Shown in pieces: positions 5,616 to 12,179 of a stretch of DNA of 25,015 bases. Within the stretch, counting starts at the first letter, position 1. Every line of letters starts with the position of its first letter. Made by a program: the position numbers and the translations under genes. Under the pieces are notes generated by a model. It worked only from the letters and a program-made list of their open reading frames with translations, was not told the origin of the DNA and did no database searches. The stretch comes from a virus. The DNA lies in the IMG/VR virus record IMGVR_UViG_3300035195_000561, positions 1 to 25,015 of that record; one strand, 5' to 3'.

Positions 5616-6013
5616 AGTACATAACACAACACCCGATTAAGAAATCCGATTTAGGATTCCACGGAAACTTATTCGGTGGTAAGTTATTAGCATGGTTAGA
5701 TGCAGCAGCTGCTGGATTTGCCTCTGAGTTTTGTGATACTCCTAGAATGGTAACTAAAGCAATTGATAAGTGTATATTCAATAAACCAGCAAGAGAAGGT
5801 CAACTCTTAAAGATATATGGTGATGTTGAATCAGTAGGTGGTTCATCAATAAGATTAATATTAGAGGCCCGTTCACATAACGTTTACAATGGTAAACAAA
5901 ACTTAATCCTACGAACAAATATAACCTTTGTTAGAATAGATGAGATGGGTGATGCAATCCCTATATCTGATAGGGTTAAGGATAAATTACCGAATAGAAA
6001 AATATTAGATTAA
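5612..6013 (+). CDS. Hotdog-fold acyl-CoA thioesterase (YciA-like)
   Basis: A 133-aa single hotdog domain with the acyl-CoA thioesterase pattern: GNLFGGKLLAWLDAAAAG at residues 18-35 (Asn19 to Asp30, the central-helix active-site region), MVTKAIDKCIFNKPAREG, then a beta-rich part GGSSIRLILEAR and RTNITFVRIDEMGDAIP. This is the arrangement of YciA/acyl-CoA hydrolase family members, which hydrolyse acyl-CoA to free acid and CoA. Its ATG overlaps the nucleosidase stop by an ATGA, so the two are coupled. A host-derived metabolic gene is unusual in a phage; it may redirect fatty-acyl or branched-chain acyl-CoA pools during infection. The substrate is unknown. Confidence 0.8.
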   Translation: MKYITQHPIKKSDLGFHGNLFGGKLLAWLDAAAAGFASEFCDTPRMVTKAIDKCIFNKPAREGQLLKIYGDVESVGGSSIRLILEARSHNVYNGKQNLILRTNITFVRIDEMGDAIPISDRVKDKLPNRKILD

Positions 6014-6207
6014 TGATAGGTTGGTACTTTATATTAGGAACTGTATTTGCATTCATTATGGAATATGCATTAGATAACAATTGGAATCCTAAACAGAATA
6101 ATAGTAAACGAATTCACTTCAATAACTTAGAACGTATTATAATGGTTATCGGATGGCCTATATGGTTAGTTCAAATAATCAAACGTTATATCAATAGAAA
6201 TCTTTAA
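6013..6207 (+). CDS. Small membrane protein with two hydrophobic helices (64 aa)
   Basis: Residues 2-19 (IGWYFILGTVFAFIMEYA) and 42-57 (IIMVIGWPIWLVQIIK) are hydrophobic enough to cross the membrane, joined by a polar Asn/Lys-rich loop. The tail is basic (KRYINRN), suggesting a cytoplasmic C-terminus. The start overlaps the thioesterase stop by one base. It is the last gene of the operon before promoter P4. No family is recognised; a holin-like or superinfection role is possible but unsupported. Confidence 0.65.
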   Translation: MIGWYFILGTVFAFIMEYALDNNWNPKQNNSKRIHFNNLERIIMVIGWPIWLVQIIKRYINRNL

Positions 6208-6216
6208 TCAAAAGAT

Positions 6217-6272
6217 TTAACAATTTCTTAACATTAGAAATTAGGTTATATCAAAAAATTGTTGTACTTTAG
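6217..6272 (+). promoter_or_regulatory. Promoter P4 with TTAACA boxes
   Basis: TTAACA at 6217 and 6228 (11-bp period), 25 bp upstream of TAG at 6242-6244, exactly 20 nt, then TACTTTAG at 6265-6272. The sequence after the -7 box (TAGTGTAATAA) resembles that after P5, P7 and P9. The ATG it serves is at 6301, giving a leader of roughly 24 nt. Confidence 0.75.
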
Positions 6273-6300
6273 TAGTGTAATAATTAATAAGAGATATAAT

Positions 6301-6498
6301 ATGAAAAATTATCAGTCAATTTTAACGGTAGCAGTAGGATTAGGAGTTGCACTCCTTACAATTAACGGAACTATTCAACAATATATCACATTTAGTGGTG
6401 TTTTGAATGAGATAGGGTTCACATTTATGGGTTTAATGATAGCTATATGTGGATTATTATCGGTAGATTATAAGAAATTAATGAAAGGTTTACTGTAA
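6301..6498 (+). CDS. Small membrane protein with two hydrophobic helices (65 aa)
   Basis: The start is the ATG at 6301, because promoter P4's -7 box ends at 6272 and an upstream in-frame TTG lies inside the promoter. Hydrophobic segments span about residues 6-24 (SILTVAVGLGVALLTING) and 36-54 (EIGFTFMGLMIAICGLLS), with a short lysine-rich C-terminus. The shape suits an inner-membrane protein; two-helix proteins of this size include holins, but there is no lysin next to it. It is the only gene between promoters P4 and P5, so it has a private, strongly marked promoter. Confidence 0.65.
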   Translation: MKNYQSILTVAVGLGVALLTINGTIQQYITFSGVLNEIGFTFMGLMIAICGLLSVDYKKLMKGLL

Positions 6499-6500
6499 TT

Positions 6501-6575
6501 GTTAACAACTTGTTGATAACTTTTGAAAATAAAGGTTAAAAAGCTTGTTTAAATGGAAAAAAAGTCGTACATTAG
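6501..6575 (+). promoter_or_regulatory. Promoter P5 with an imperfect palindrome upstream
   Basis: TTG at 6545-6547, exactly 20 nt, TACATTAG at 6568-6575. The TTAACA boxes are degenerate here. Instead GTTAACAACTTGTTGATAAC (6501-6520), an almost perfect 20-bp inverted repeat, lies further upstream. TGTTGATAACTT also occurs at 211-222 and 8791-8802. It drives the 721-aa VWA protein gene at 6611. Confidence 0.7.
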
Positions 6576-6610
6576 TAGGGTAATAAGGGTTAATACTAAA
6601 TAAAAAATAT

Positions 6611-8776
6611 ATGAATAGAGTAGAAAGAGATAGTAAAAAGTATAGTTCCTTTTGGTTAAAGGATGATTTGTTTGATGATGTAGATGATGGGTTAAATCAC
6701 ATTGAATCTAAACATTCAAATCTGATGGCACTAGCATCTTATAAGAAATCAATAGGTAACTTTGTTAACATCGTTACTAACGATAACATTCCAGTTACGT
6801 TTGATGTAAGAGGTGGTGATTCTTATACCGATGGTAAATCGGTTGTGATATCCGCTAAGATGGATGGTAAGGATTTTGATTCAACTGTTGGACTAGCACT
6901 GCATGAAGGTTCTCACATTAAGTTAACTGATTTCAATTCGTTAGATACACTTAACAATAATATAGAAGAGGTTGTTGGTGTTCCCTTCATTACAGAGATG
7001 ATGGAGAAACATTCTATGGAAGAGTACCAAGCTGAGAACTACATCAGAGGTATTGTTAAGAACTTACTTAACATTATCGAAGATAGAAGAATTGATAACT
7101 ATATTTATTCTACCTCTCCTGGCTATAAGGGTTACTACCACTCTATGTATGAGAAGTACTTTCATTCTAAGGTAGTTGATAAGGGTTTACAATCCTCTGA
7201 GTATAGAGATTTAGATTGGGAATCTTATATGTTCCGTATTATCAATATCACCAATTCACATAGAGATTTAGATGCACTTCCATTGTTAAGAGAGGTGTGG
7301 AATCTAATGGATTTAAAAAATATTAAAAGGTTAACTAATACTAACCAATGTATGGAGTTGGCATCTGAGATTTTCAAACTGATTGAGAACTCACTTCCAG
7401 CTAATCAAAAACCAATTGAATCACCTAACCAATCCAATGGTGAAGGTGAAGGTGGTGGTACTGAAGATGAAGAAACTTCTGAAGGTAGTGGACAAGGTGG
7501 TGGTGGAGATAACTCTGAAACTAATGGTACTGATAACACCGAAGGTAATGGTGGTGAACCTAAAGATGGTTCTGATGAAGGTGATGAATCTAAGGGTGAT
7601 GCTGAAGGTAGTGATGTAATGAAGGGTTCTTCTTCTTACAATCCTAATGGTGCTGGTGGTGATGGTTCTGATAATCAAATCACAGATACCCAAACTCAAA
7701 CTACCAAAGGTGATGGTATGATGAGTGATAGACAAAAGAAACAATTGGATAACGCTATTGAGAAACAAAAGAAGTTTCAAAATGGTGAGATTAAAAAGAA
7801 GATGGTTTCTAAAGGTGAGGCTAAGAAATTAGATACATTGGTTAAAAGTGGTGTTGAAGAAAAGTTAGTTGGTAAAGATTACAAATCTGATTATTGGAGA
7901 AAATCAAAACAAACTCCTGTAATGATTATAAGAAATTATTCTAAATCATTAGTTGATTCTAATATGATATCAATGTTATCTTCTTACTCTTGGGCAACCG
8001 ATAGAAACGAAGGAGCTGTTCAAAAGGGTATTTCATTAGGAACTGTATTAGGTAAGAAACTTAAACTCAGAAATGAAGAAAGAAGTTTGGTTACTCCTAG
8101 AATGAAGAGTGGTAAAATCTCAGGTAGATTATTACATGAATTAGGAATGGGTAACTTTAATGTGTTTGACCAGATAGTAACTAATAAACACAATCCCGCT
8201 TTAGTTCACATCTCAATAGATGCTAGTTCATCGATGGGTGGTAGAAAATGGGAACAAACACAAACTTCCGCAGTTGCTATCGCTAAGGCAGCTTCAATGA
8301 CTTCTAATTTAGATGTGGTTATATCTTACAGAAGTATTCAACATGACGGAACTTGTCAACCACTTATGTTAATCGCTTACGATAGTAGAAAAGATAAGTT
8401 CTCTAAGATTCAACAAACATTCAAATATCTTAACCCCTGTGGAACTACTCCTGAAGGTTTATGTTTTGAATCTGTATTAGATGAGATTGTTAAAACTAAC
8501 AAAGGTGTTGATTCTTACTTCATTAATTTTTCAGATGGATGGCCAGGTTTCTCTAATAGAGATATCGATTATGGTGGTAGTGAGGCTGTGATTCACACAG
8601 CACAACAGATTAAAAAGATTCAACAGGCTGGTGTAAAAGTTCTTTCATACTTTGTGTACGAAGGTTACGAAGGTGGTATTGAGAACTTCAGAGCGATGTA
8701 CGGTAAATCAGCAACATCAGTAGATTGTACTAATCTAATGGCGTTAACTAAGACATTGAACAAATTGTTCCAATAG
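6611..8776 (+). CDS. HExxH metallopeptidase-like plus VWA-domain protein (CobT/MoxR-partner type)
   Basis: A 721-aa soluble protein in three parts. N-terminal part: LALHEGSHIKL with H98, E99 and H102 as an HExxH zinc motif, then NIIEDRRID near 154-162, where E157 may complete the site. Middle: about residues 266-372 form an acidic Gly/Asp/Glu/Ser/Asn-rich linker. C-terminal part: a VWA domain with an intact MIDAS, IDASSS (D537, S539, S541), T at GTTPEG (612-613) and SDG (D642). This resembles CobT-like and DUF2201-like VWA proteins that work with MoxR/CobS AAA+ ATPases, and just such an ATPase is encoded at 9239. Together they probably form an ATP-driven remodelling or insertion machine; the target is unknown. 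No CobN-type chelatase subunit is in the window. Confidence 0.85.
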   Translation: MNRVERDSKKYSSFWLKDDLFDDVDDGLNHIESKHSNLMALASYKKSIGNFVNIVTNDNIPVTFDVRGGDSYTDGKSVVISAKMDGKDFDSTVGLALHEGSHIKLTDFNSLDTLNNNIEEVVGVPFITEMMEKHSMEEYQAENYIRGIVKNLLNIIEDRRIDNYIYSTSPGYKGYYHSMYEKYFHSKVVDKGLQSSEYRDLDWESYMFRIINITNSHRDLDALPLLREVWNLMDLKNIKRLTNTNQCMELASEIFKLIENSLPANQKPIESPNQSNGEGEGGGTEDEETSEGSGQGGGGDNSETNGTDNTEGNGGEPKDGSDEGDESKGDAEGSDVMKGSSSYNPNGAGGDGSDNQITDTQTQTTKGDGMMSDRQKKQLDNAIEKQKKFQNGEIKKKMVSKGEAKKLDTLVKSGVEEKLVGKDYKSDYWRKSKQTPVMIIRNYSKSLVDSNMISMLSSYSWATDRNEGAVQKGISLGTVLGKKLKLRNEERSLVTPRMKSGKISGRLLHELGMGNFNVFDQIVTNKHNPALVHISIDASSSMGGRKWEQTQTSAVAIAKAASMTSNLDVVISYRSIQHDGTCQPLMLIAYDSRKDKFSKIQQTFKYLNPCGTTPEGLCFESVLDEIVKTNKGVDSYFINFSDGWPGFSNRDIDYGGSEAVIHTAQQIKKIQQAGVKVLSYFVYEGYEGGIENFRAMYGKSATSVDCTNLMALTKTLNKLFQ

Positions 8777-8790
8777 AATTGTTAATAACG

Positions 8791-8885
8791 TGTTGATAAC
8801 TTAACAATTATTTAACATAGAAACCTTGGAAAATCCAACTAGTTTCCGTATCTTTACTATGTAGTAAAGAGGGAGTTAACACTCC
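8791..8885 (+). promoter_or_regulatory. Promoter P6 with TTAACA boxes, operator-like palindrome and leader hairpin
   Basis: TGTTGATAACTT at 8791, TTAACA at 8801 and 8812, TTG at 8826-8828 (25 bp from the first box), 20 nt, TATCTTTA at 8849-8856. The palindrome CTTTACTATGTAGTAAAG (8852-8869) covers the -7 box and start point. A leader hairpin GGAG/CTCC (8872-8875 with 8882-8885) has a different loop from its P1 counterpart. The block 8847-8875 is identical to 268-296. It serves the gene at 8920. Confidence 0.75.
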
Positions 8886-8919
8886 GATTAAGAATAGTAA
8901 AAATTAAAAAATAAAAATT

Positions 8920-9144
8920 ATGGGTAAATTAAAATTAGTAAACACATTGAGTTCTCAAAAAGTTGGGGAAAGAGCAACTGGATTTTATAACACTAAAAAA
9001 ACTATTGGTAGAGAATCCAAAGTTAGTGTTTATAGTAGGTTAGGTTTATCGGATGAACAGATAATCGCTCCAAAGTACATCACCATTGGTGGTAATCCTC
9101 ACAAATTGGTAGATGGTAATTGGATTCCACTAAAGAAGATTTAA
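8920..9144 (+). CDS. Small protein of unknown function between VWA and MoxR genes (74 aa)
   Basis: A basic, soluble 74-aa protein (GKLKLVNTLSSQKVGERATGF at the start, an IGGNPHKLVDGNWIPLKKI tail) that looks beta-rich. It has no recognised family, signal or membrane segment. It has its own elaborate promoter (P6) and an AAAAATTATG start context like the gene at 340. Its stop codon is embedded in the TTAACA box of promoter P7. Its position between the VWA and AAA+ genes suggests an adaptor or substrate for that pair, but separate promoters mean it could be unrelated. Confidence 0.7.
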   Translation: MGKLKLVNTLSSQKVGERATGFYNTKKTIGRESKVSVYSRLGLSDEQIIAPKYITIGGNPHKLVDGNWIPLKKI

Positions 9145-9196
9145 CAATTTGTTAACATTAAAAATTAGGAATTGTAAAATATAAGTCGTACTTTAG
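9141..9196 (+). promoter_or_regulatory. Promoter P7 with TTAACA boxes
   Basis: TTAACA at 9141 and 9152 (11-bp period); the outer arms also make the palindrome TTAACAA-T-TTGTTAA. TAG at 9166-9168 is 25 bp from the first box; then 20 nt, then TACTTTAG at 9189-9196. The box overlaps the stop codon of the preceding gene. It drives the AAA+ ATPase gene at 9239, with a leader of about 38 nt. Confidence 0.8.
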
Positions 9197-9238
9197 TAGA
9201 GTAATAAGAGTTAATAGTAATAATTAAATAGTAAATAT

Positions 9239-10525
9239 ATGAGTAATAAAAGTCAAAGAAGTGTTTTCCTTCAATCAAAGAAAAATGAGAATAAGGAGAT
9301 TATCCTTATCGATACCAATGGAACTGAGTTCTTCATTCCACAATTAAATGAAGTAGGTTCTTCACTTTATAAAAGGTGTATATCCGCCGCTAACAATCCA
9401 ACTAAGTATTGTATCAAAGCTAGAATCAAAGGTAATCTCTCTGAAGGTTCTGTTGAGTTCAACAGAGTTCCAGGTGAGAAGTTCAATGGTTCTGAACCTG
9501 TAACAAACTTCGATAAACCTAATGGTGGGTTGGAACAATTCCAAATGAAATCAGTACCTCTTCCAACTGAGGCGGTTGAGAAACCAATGGAAGAAGATTT
9601 CCTAAAGTTCATCCACAATGAATCCAAAGATTTAAAACCACAGATGTTGTTTATGAACGAACTGAAGTGGAAGTACCTAATCAGAAACATTCTGAGAGGT
9701 AAGAATATTATGATGACCGGACCGGCTGGTTGTGGTAAAACTATGGCCGCCAAAGCAGCCGCTAATTCCATTGAGGGTTACTCTATGGAAATATTCAACT
9801 TAGGTTCTACACAAGACCCGAGAGCTACTCTAATCGGTAACACTCAGTTCGATACTAAGAAAGGTACTGTGTTTTCTCCTTCACCATTTGTGAAAGCTAT
9901 TCAAACTCCAAACACCGTTGTTGTTTTAGATGAGTTGACCAGAGCACATCCTGAAGCTCACAACATTCTAATGAGTGTGTTGGATGCAGGACAAAGGTAT
10001 TTAAGATTAGATGAGGCATCTGATTCACCAATTGTAAAAGTTGCTGAAGGTGTTTCCTTTATCGCTTCCGCTAACATCGGTAACGAATACACATCGACTA
10101 GACAATTGGATAGAGCAATCGTTGATAGATTTACAATCATCGAAATGGATACTCTAACTTCAGAAGAAGAAACTTCATTACTTATGATGATGTATCCTTC
10201 TGTTGATGAAGTTGTTCTAAAGAATGTAGCTAAGATTACTTCAATGACTAGAGGTGATGTTAAGAAAGAAACTCCAACTCTATCGAATTCACTTTCGACT
10301 AGAACGGCAGTTGAGATTGGTTCTCTACTGTACGATGGTTTCAATCTGGCTGAGGCCGCTGAAATTACTATCTACCCATTGTTCGAAGATGCAGGTGGAG
10401 CACAATCAGAAAGAACTTTTATTAAACAATACGTTCAAAAGTTTGTTGGTTCTGATGATGTAGAAAATCTATTCAATGTAGAAGAAGATTCAACTGATGA
10501 AGTTGATGTTTCAAACCCATTTTAA
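9239..10525 (+). CDS. MoxR/CobS-type AAA+ ATPase
   Basis: A 428-aa protein. Residues 1-120 form an unrecognised N-terminal region; the AAA+ core starts near 140. Walker A is GPAGCGKT (161-168) and Walker B is VVVLDELTRA with D231 and E232. They are followed by HNILMSVLDAGQRYLRLDE (the MoxR-type insert region), sensor-like ASANIGNEY and DRAIVDRF, which fits the arginine-finger region of MoxR-family ATPases. MoxR/CobS/RavA ATPases act as hexamers with VWA partners to remodel or activate target proteins; the VWA protein at 6611 is the obvious partner. Cyanophages are known to carry a CobS-like ATPase, so phage carriage is not unprecedented. The gene has its own promoter (P7) and ends at a hairpin terminator. 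Confidence 0.9.
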   Translation: MSNKSQRSVFLQSKKNENKEIILIDTNGTEFFIPQLNEVGSSLYKRCISAANNPTKYCIKARIKGNLSEGSVEFNRVPGEKFNGSEPVTNFDKPNGGLEQFQMKSVPLPTEAVEKPMEEDFLKFIHNESKDLKPQMLFMNELKWKYLIRNILRGKNIMMTGPAGCGKTMAAKAAANSIEGYSMEIFNLGSTQDPRATLIGNTQFDTKKGTVFSPSPFVKAIQTPNTVVVLDELTRAHPEAHNILMSVLDAGQRYLRLDEASDSPIVKVAEGVSFIASANIGNEYTSTRQLDRAIVDRFTIIEMDTLTSEEETSLLMMMYPSVDEVVLKNVAKITSMTRGDVKKETPTLSNSLSTRTAVEIGSLLYDGFNLAEAAEITIYPLFEDAGGAQSERTFIKQYVQKFVGSDDVENLFNVEEDSTDEVDVSNPF

Positions 10526-10552
10526 TCATTACTCTTAATTACTCCCAAAGAA

Positions 10553-10590
10553 CTCCCACCGACCTCATTACAAATAGGTGGGAGATTATT
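10553..10590 (+). terminator. Hairpin terminator after the AAA+ ATPase gene
   Basis: CTCCCACC (10553-10560) pairs perfectly with GGTGGGAG (10577-10584), a GC-rich 8-bp stem with a 16-nt loop, followed by ATTATTT. It is one of only two GC-rich stems seen in an AT-rich window and sits 27 nt after the stop. The downstream tract is not a pure T-run, so termination may be partial. The -33 box of P8 begins within the tract. Confidence 0.65.
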
Positions 10591-10620
10591 TGGAAATTAA
10601 GAAATTATTTTGTATATTAG
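10589..10620 (+). promoter_or_regulatory. Promoter P8 (TTTG-N20-TATATTAG)
   Basis: TTTG at 10589-10592, exactly 20 nt, TATATTAG at 10613-10620. No TTAACA boxes are present; the space they would occupy holds the terminator stem. Transcription should start near 10625, about 10 nt before the ATG at 10635. It opens the operon of small genes from 10635 to about 12117. Confidence 0.7.
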
Positions 10621-10634
10621 TAAAAAGAATTATT

Positions 10635-10937
10635 ATGAAAAAAATAGAAGTAGGATATAAAGTTATATTAGAAACACTAACCGAAGATGGATTCTTCGAG
10701 AATGAGTGGATTGATGAAAATAAATTCCGACCTCGTTTTATTAACGCGGCAACTAAACTCAATGAGGATACCACAACATTCGGAAAGTTGTTTGAGTTAG
10801 CAGAGAGTATCTCAAAAGATATCGTTAGAGAGAACATAGATTCAACTATGAAAACTTTAATAGATAAGGGGTTAGTAGATGAAGTTACCGACTCTGATGT
10901 AAAAACGTATAAATTAAATATAAATAAAAATGAGTAA
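10635..10937 (+). CDS. Soluble protein of unknown function (100 aa)
   Basis: It begins MKKIEVGYKVILETLTEDG and continues with a helical, charged body (TFGKLFELAESISKDIVRENIDS) ending NINKNE. It may be a small alpha-helical domain with a short beta N-terminus; no family is recognised. The ATG at 10635 is chosen because promoter P8 lies directly upstream; an in-frame GTG further upstream sits inside the terminator stem. The gene overlaps the next one by 8 nt (ATG at 10930), so translation is coupled. Confidence 0.7.
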   Translation: MKKIEVGYKVILETLTEDGFFENEWIDENKFRPRFINAATKLNEDTTTFGKLFELAESISKDIVRENIDSTMKTLIDKGLVDEVTDSDVKTYKLNINKNE

Positions 10938-11337
10938 AGATTTACTAAAAGGTAATCCAATTCCAGATGATTTTTGGAATGAATTATCAGAAGAAGAAAA
11001 AGATGCATTAACTAAGGCACAGGCAGAGGCCTCAGAAGAATATCAAAACTACGATGAGTGGAAAGAAATGAACGAAGAATACTTTGAACATTTAAGACAA
11101 CGATTCGATAAAGGGCCAGATGAAATTGGACCGAGGGTATGGAAGTCATACCACAACAGATTCCTTCCTCTTCAAATGATGGTTATCCCAGCGGGTAGAC
11201 AACATGATGGAGATAAAGTAGTTCAGATGTTTCACATTATTGTGGAAGATATGGAAGGTGGTGAATGTAATGGAGAGTATTCTCTTATATCGGAAACCGA
11301 ACTATTAGACAAGTATAATTTAACATTTAATAATTAA
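10930..11337 (+). CDS. Acidic protein of unknown function (135 aa)
   Basis: The N-terminal half is a Glu-rich helix region (ELSEEEKDALTKAQAEASEEY, EMNEEYFEHLRQRF). The C-terminal half looks beta-rich with LQMMVIPAGRQHDGDKVVQMF. No signal peptide, membrane segment or recognised motif is seen. Second gene of the P8 operon, overlapping the first. An acidic helical N-terminus plus a compact C-terminal domain suggests a binding protein, but the partner is unknown. Confidence 0.7.
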   Translation: MSKDLLKGNPIPDDFWNELSEEEKDALTKAQAEASEEYQNYDEWKEMNEEYFEHLRQRFDKGPDEIGPRVWKSYHNRFLPLQMMVIPAGRQHDGDKVVQMFHIIVEDMEGGECNGEYSLISETELLDKYNLTFNN

Positions 11338-11350
11338 TAAAAAAGTAAAG

Positions 11351-11548
11351 ATGAAGTATTACAAAGCAAAAGTAAAAGTTATCACACAAGATGATAAAGG
11401 TAGACAAAAGAAAAACGTAGAAGAGTATTTAGTACACGCCGTATCTGTAACAGATGCTGAAACTAAAGTACATGAAGAGTTTAAAAATGATTCTGTAGAA
11501 TTCGAAGTTACATCTGTATTAGAAACTAGAATCATAAAAGTAATATAA
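11351..11548 (+). CDS. DUF4494-like protein (65 aa)
   Basis: YYKAKVKVITQDDKGRQKK, then VEEYLVHAVSVTDAETKVHEEF, then a beta-strand FEVTSVLETRIIKVI. This order (YKVKV start, GxxKKV, YLVDAxSFTEAExRIxEE, FEVT) is the DUF4494 pattern that I associate with Bacteroidota genomes and their phages; its function is not known. The fit is good along the whole length, though this copy is shorter than usual. Its presence supports a Bacteroidota host. The stop overlaps the next ATG by one base, continuing the coupled P8 operon. Confidence 0.65.
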   Translation: MKYYKAKVKVITQDDKGRQKKNVEEYLVHAVSVTDAETKVHEEFKNDSVEFEVTSVLETRIIKVI

Positions 11549-11820
11549 TGGCAGTAGAAAGTTATAACAAAGGAGATACCGTAGTTATCAATGTTTATGG
11601 TAAACGACAAGTTGGTATAGTTGCAGATAAAGCTAAAACTGTTAAAGGTTTTAGATACTATATCAACTCAGAAGATGGTAAAGAGCATGAAGGTGTTTAC
11701 GTGGATACTAATGATGTTACTGTCTTTATTGATAGTAGGTTAACAAAATCATTTACCAAACACCAAACGGCAACTAATAAACTTATGGATGATGCTATTG
11801 ATATAGTAAATAATAATTAA
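11548..11820 (+). CDS. SH3/KOW-like small protein (90 aa)
   Basis: The first 60 residues look all-beta: YNKGDTVVINVYGKRQVGIVADK, FRYYINSEDGKEHEGVYVDTNDV. A KGDxV start, a Gly-Val-turn and a second hairpin are what an SH3- or KOW-like barrel shows. A short helical tail (NKLMDDAIDIVNNN) follows. No named family is recognised. Such domains bind nucleic acid or peptides. Fourth gene of the P8 operon, overlapping the DUF4494-like gene by one base. Confidence 0.65.
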   Translation: MAVESYNKGDTVVINVYGKRQVGIVADKAKTVKGFRYYINSEDGKEHEGVYVDTNDVTVFIDSRLTKSFTKHQTATNKLMDDAIDIVNNN

Positions 11821-11823
11821 GAA

Positions 11824-12117
11824 ATGGAAATAGAAAAAGCTAAATTTAAAAGATTACAAAAGAAAGTAATCAGTAAATACCCAAAGGCTAAAACTATGGT
11901 GGATTCAAATGGTTTATATTATGTACACGATGGTGAGGATAACTTCCTCACCAAAGAGTATATGATTCCTAATCAAAAAACCGTAGCAGGAGCTTGGTTC
12001 TGGCTGGCAGATACAATGAAAGTTAATCAGAATATAGAACGAACTCATCCTAAGAGAATGGATTTAAAATCATTCGAAGCTAAGTTCGCTAGAATCTCTA
12101 AAAGAAATAAAAAATAA
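11824..12117 (+). CDS. Basic protein of unknown function (97 aa)
   Basis: A lysine-rich protein: KAKFKRLQKKVISKYPKAKT at the N-terminus, FLTKEYMIPNQKTVAGAWFWLAD in the middle, KFARISKRNKK at the end. The high positive charge and lack of a membrane segment suggest nucleic-acid binding, but no motif proves it. It begins 3 nt after the previous stop and appears to end the P8 operon, since candidate late promoter L2 follows. Confidence 0.65.
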   Translation: MEIEKAKFKRLQKKVISKYPKAKTMVDSNGLYYVHDGEDNFLTKEYMIPNQKTVAGAWFWLADTMKVNQNIERTHPKRMDLKSFEAKFARISKRNKK

Positions 12118-12137
12118 TATAGTTTCATTAACTTAGA

Positions 12138-12150
12138 TTTAATACTTATT
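12138..12150 (+). promoter_or_regulatory. Candidate late promoter L2 (TTTAATACTTATT)
   Basis: TTTAATACTTATT lies 29 nt upstream of the ATG at 12180. Same core as L1 and L3. The following AGTATAATAA resembles the initial transcribed region of the P-class promoters, but no TTG/TAG box lies 20 nt upstream of a -7 box. The 62-nt gap between two tightly packed operons supports a promoter here. Confidence 0.45.
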
Positions 12151-12179
12151 AGTATAATAAAACAATTAAATTTAAACAC

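Noticed and set aside
7383-7780. Extra open frames in both strands over the middle of the VWA gene
   Set aside because: They are produced by the repetitive GGT/GAT/GAA codons of the acidic linker; their translations are near-repetitive Val/Lys/Met or Ile/Thr/Phe strings without protein character.
6611-10525. Cobalamin (cobaltochelatase) biosynthesis by CobS/CobT
   Set aside because: The similarity is to the general MoxR/VWA class; no CobN subunit or other cobalamin genes are present, so metal chelation for B12 is not supported.
9367-11008. Long open frames on the minus strand opposite the AAA+ ATPase and the P8 operon
   Set aside because: They lie wholly opposite well-supported genes, have low-complexity Ser/Ile/Phe-rich translations typical of antisense frames, and lack promoters.
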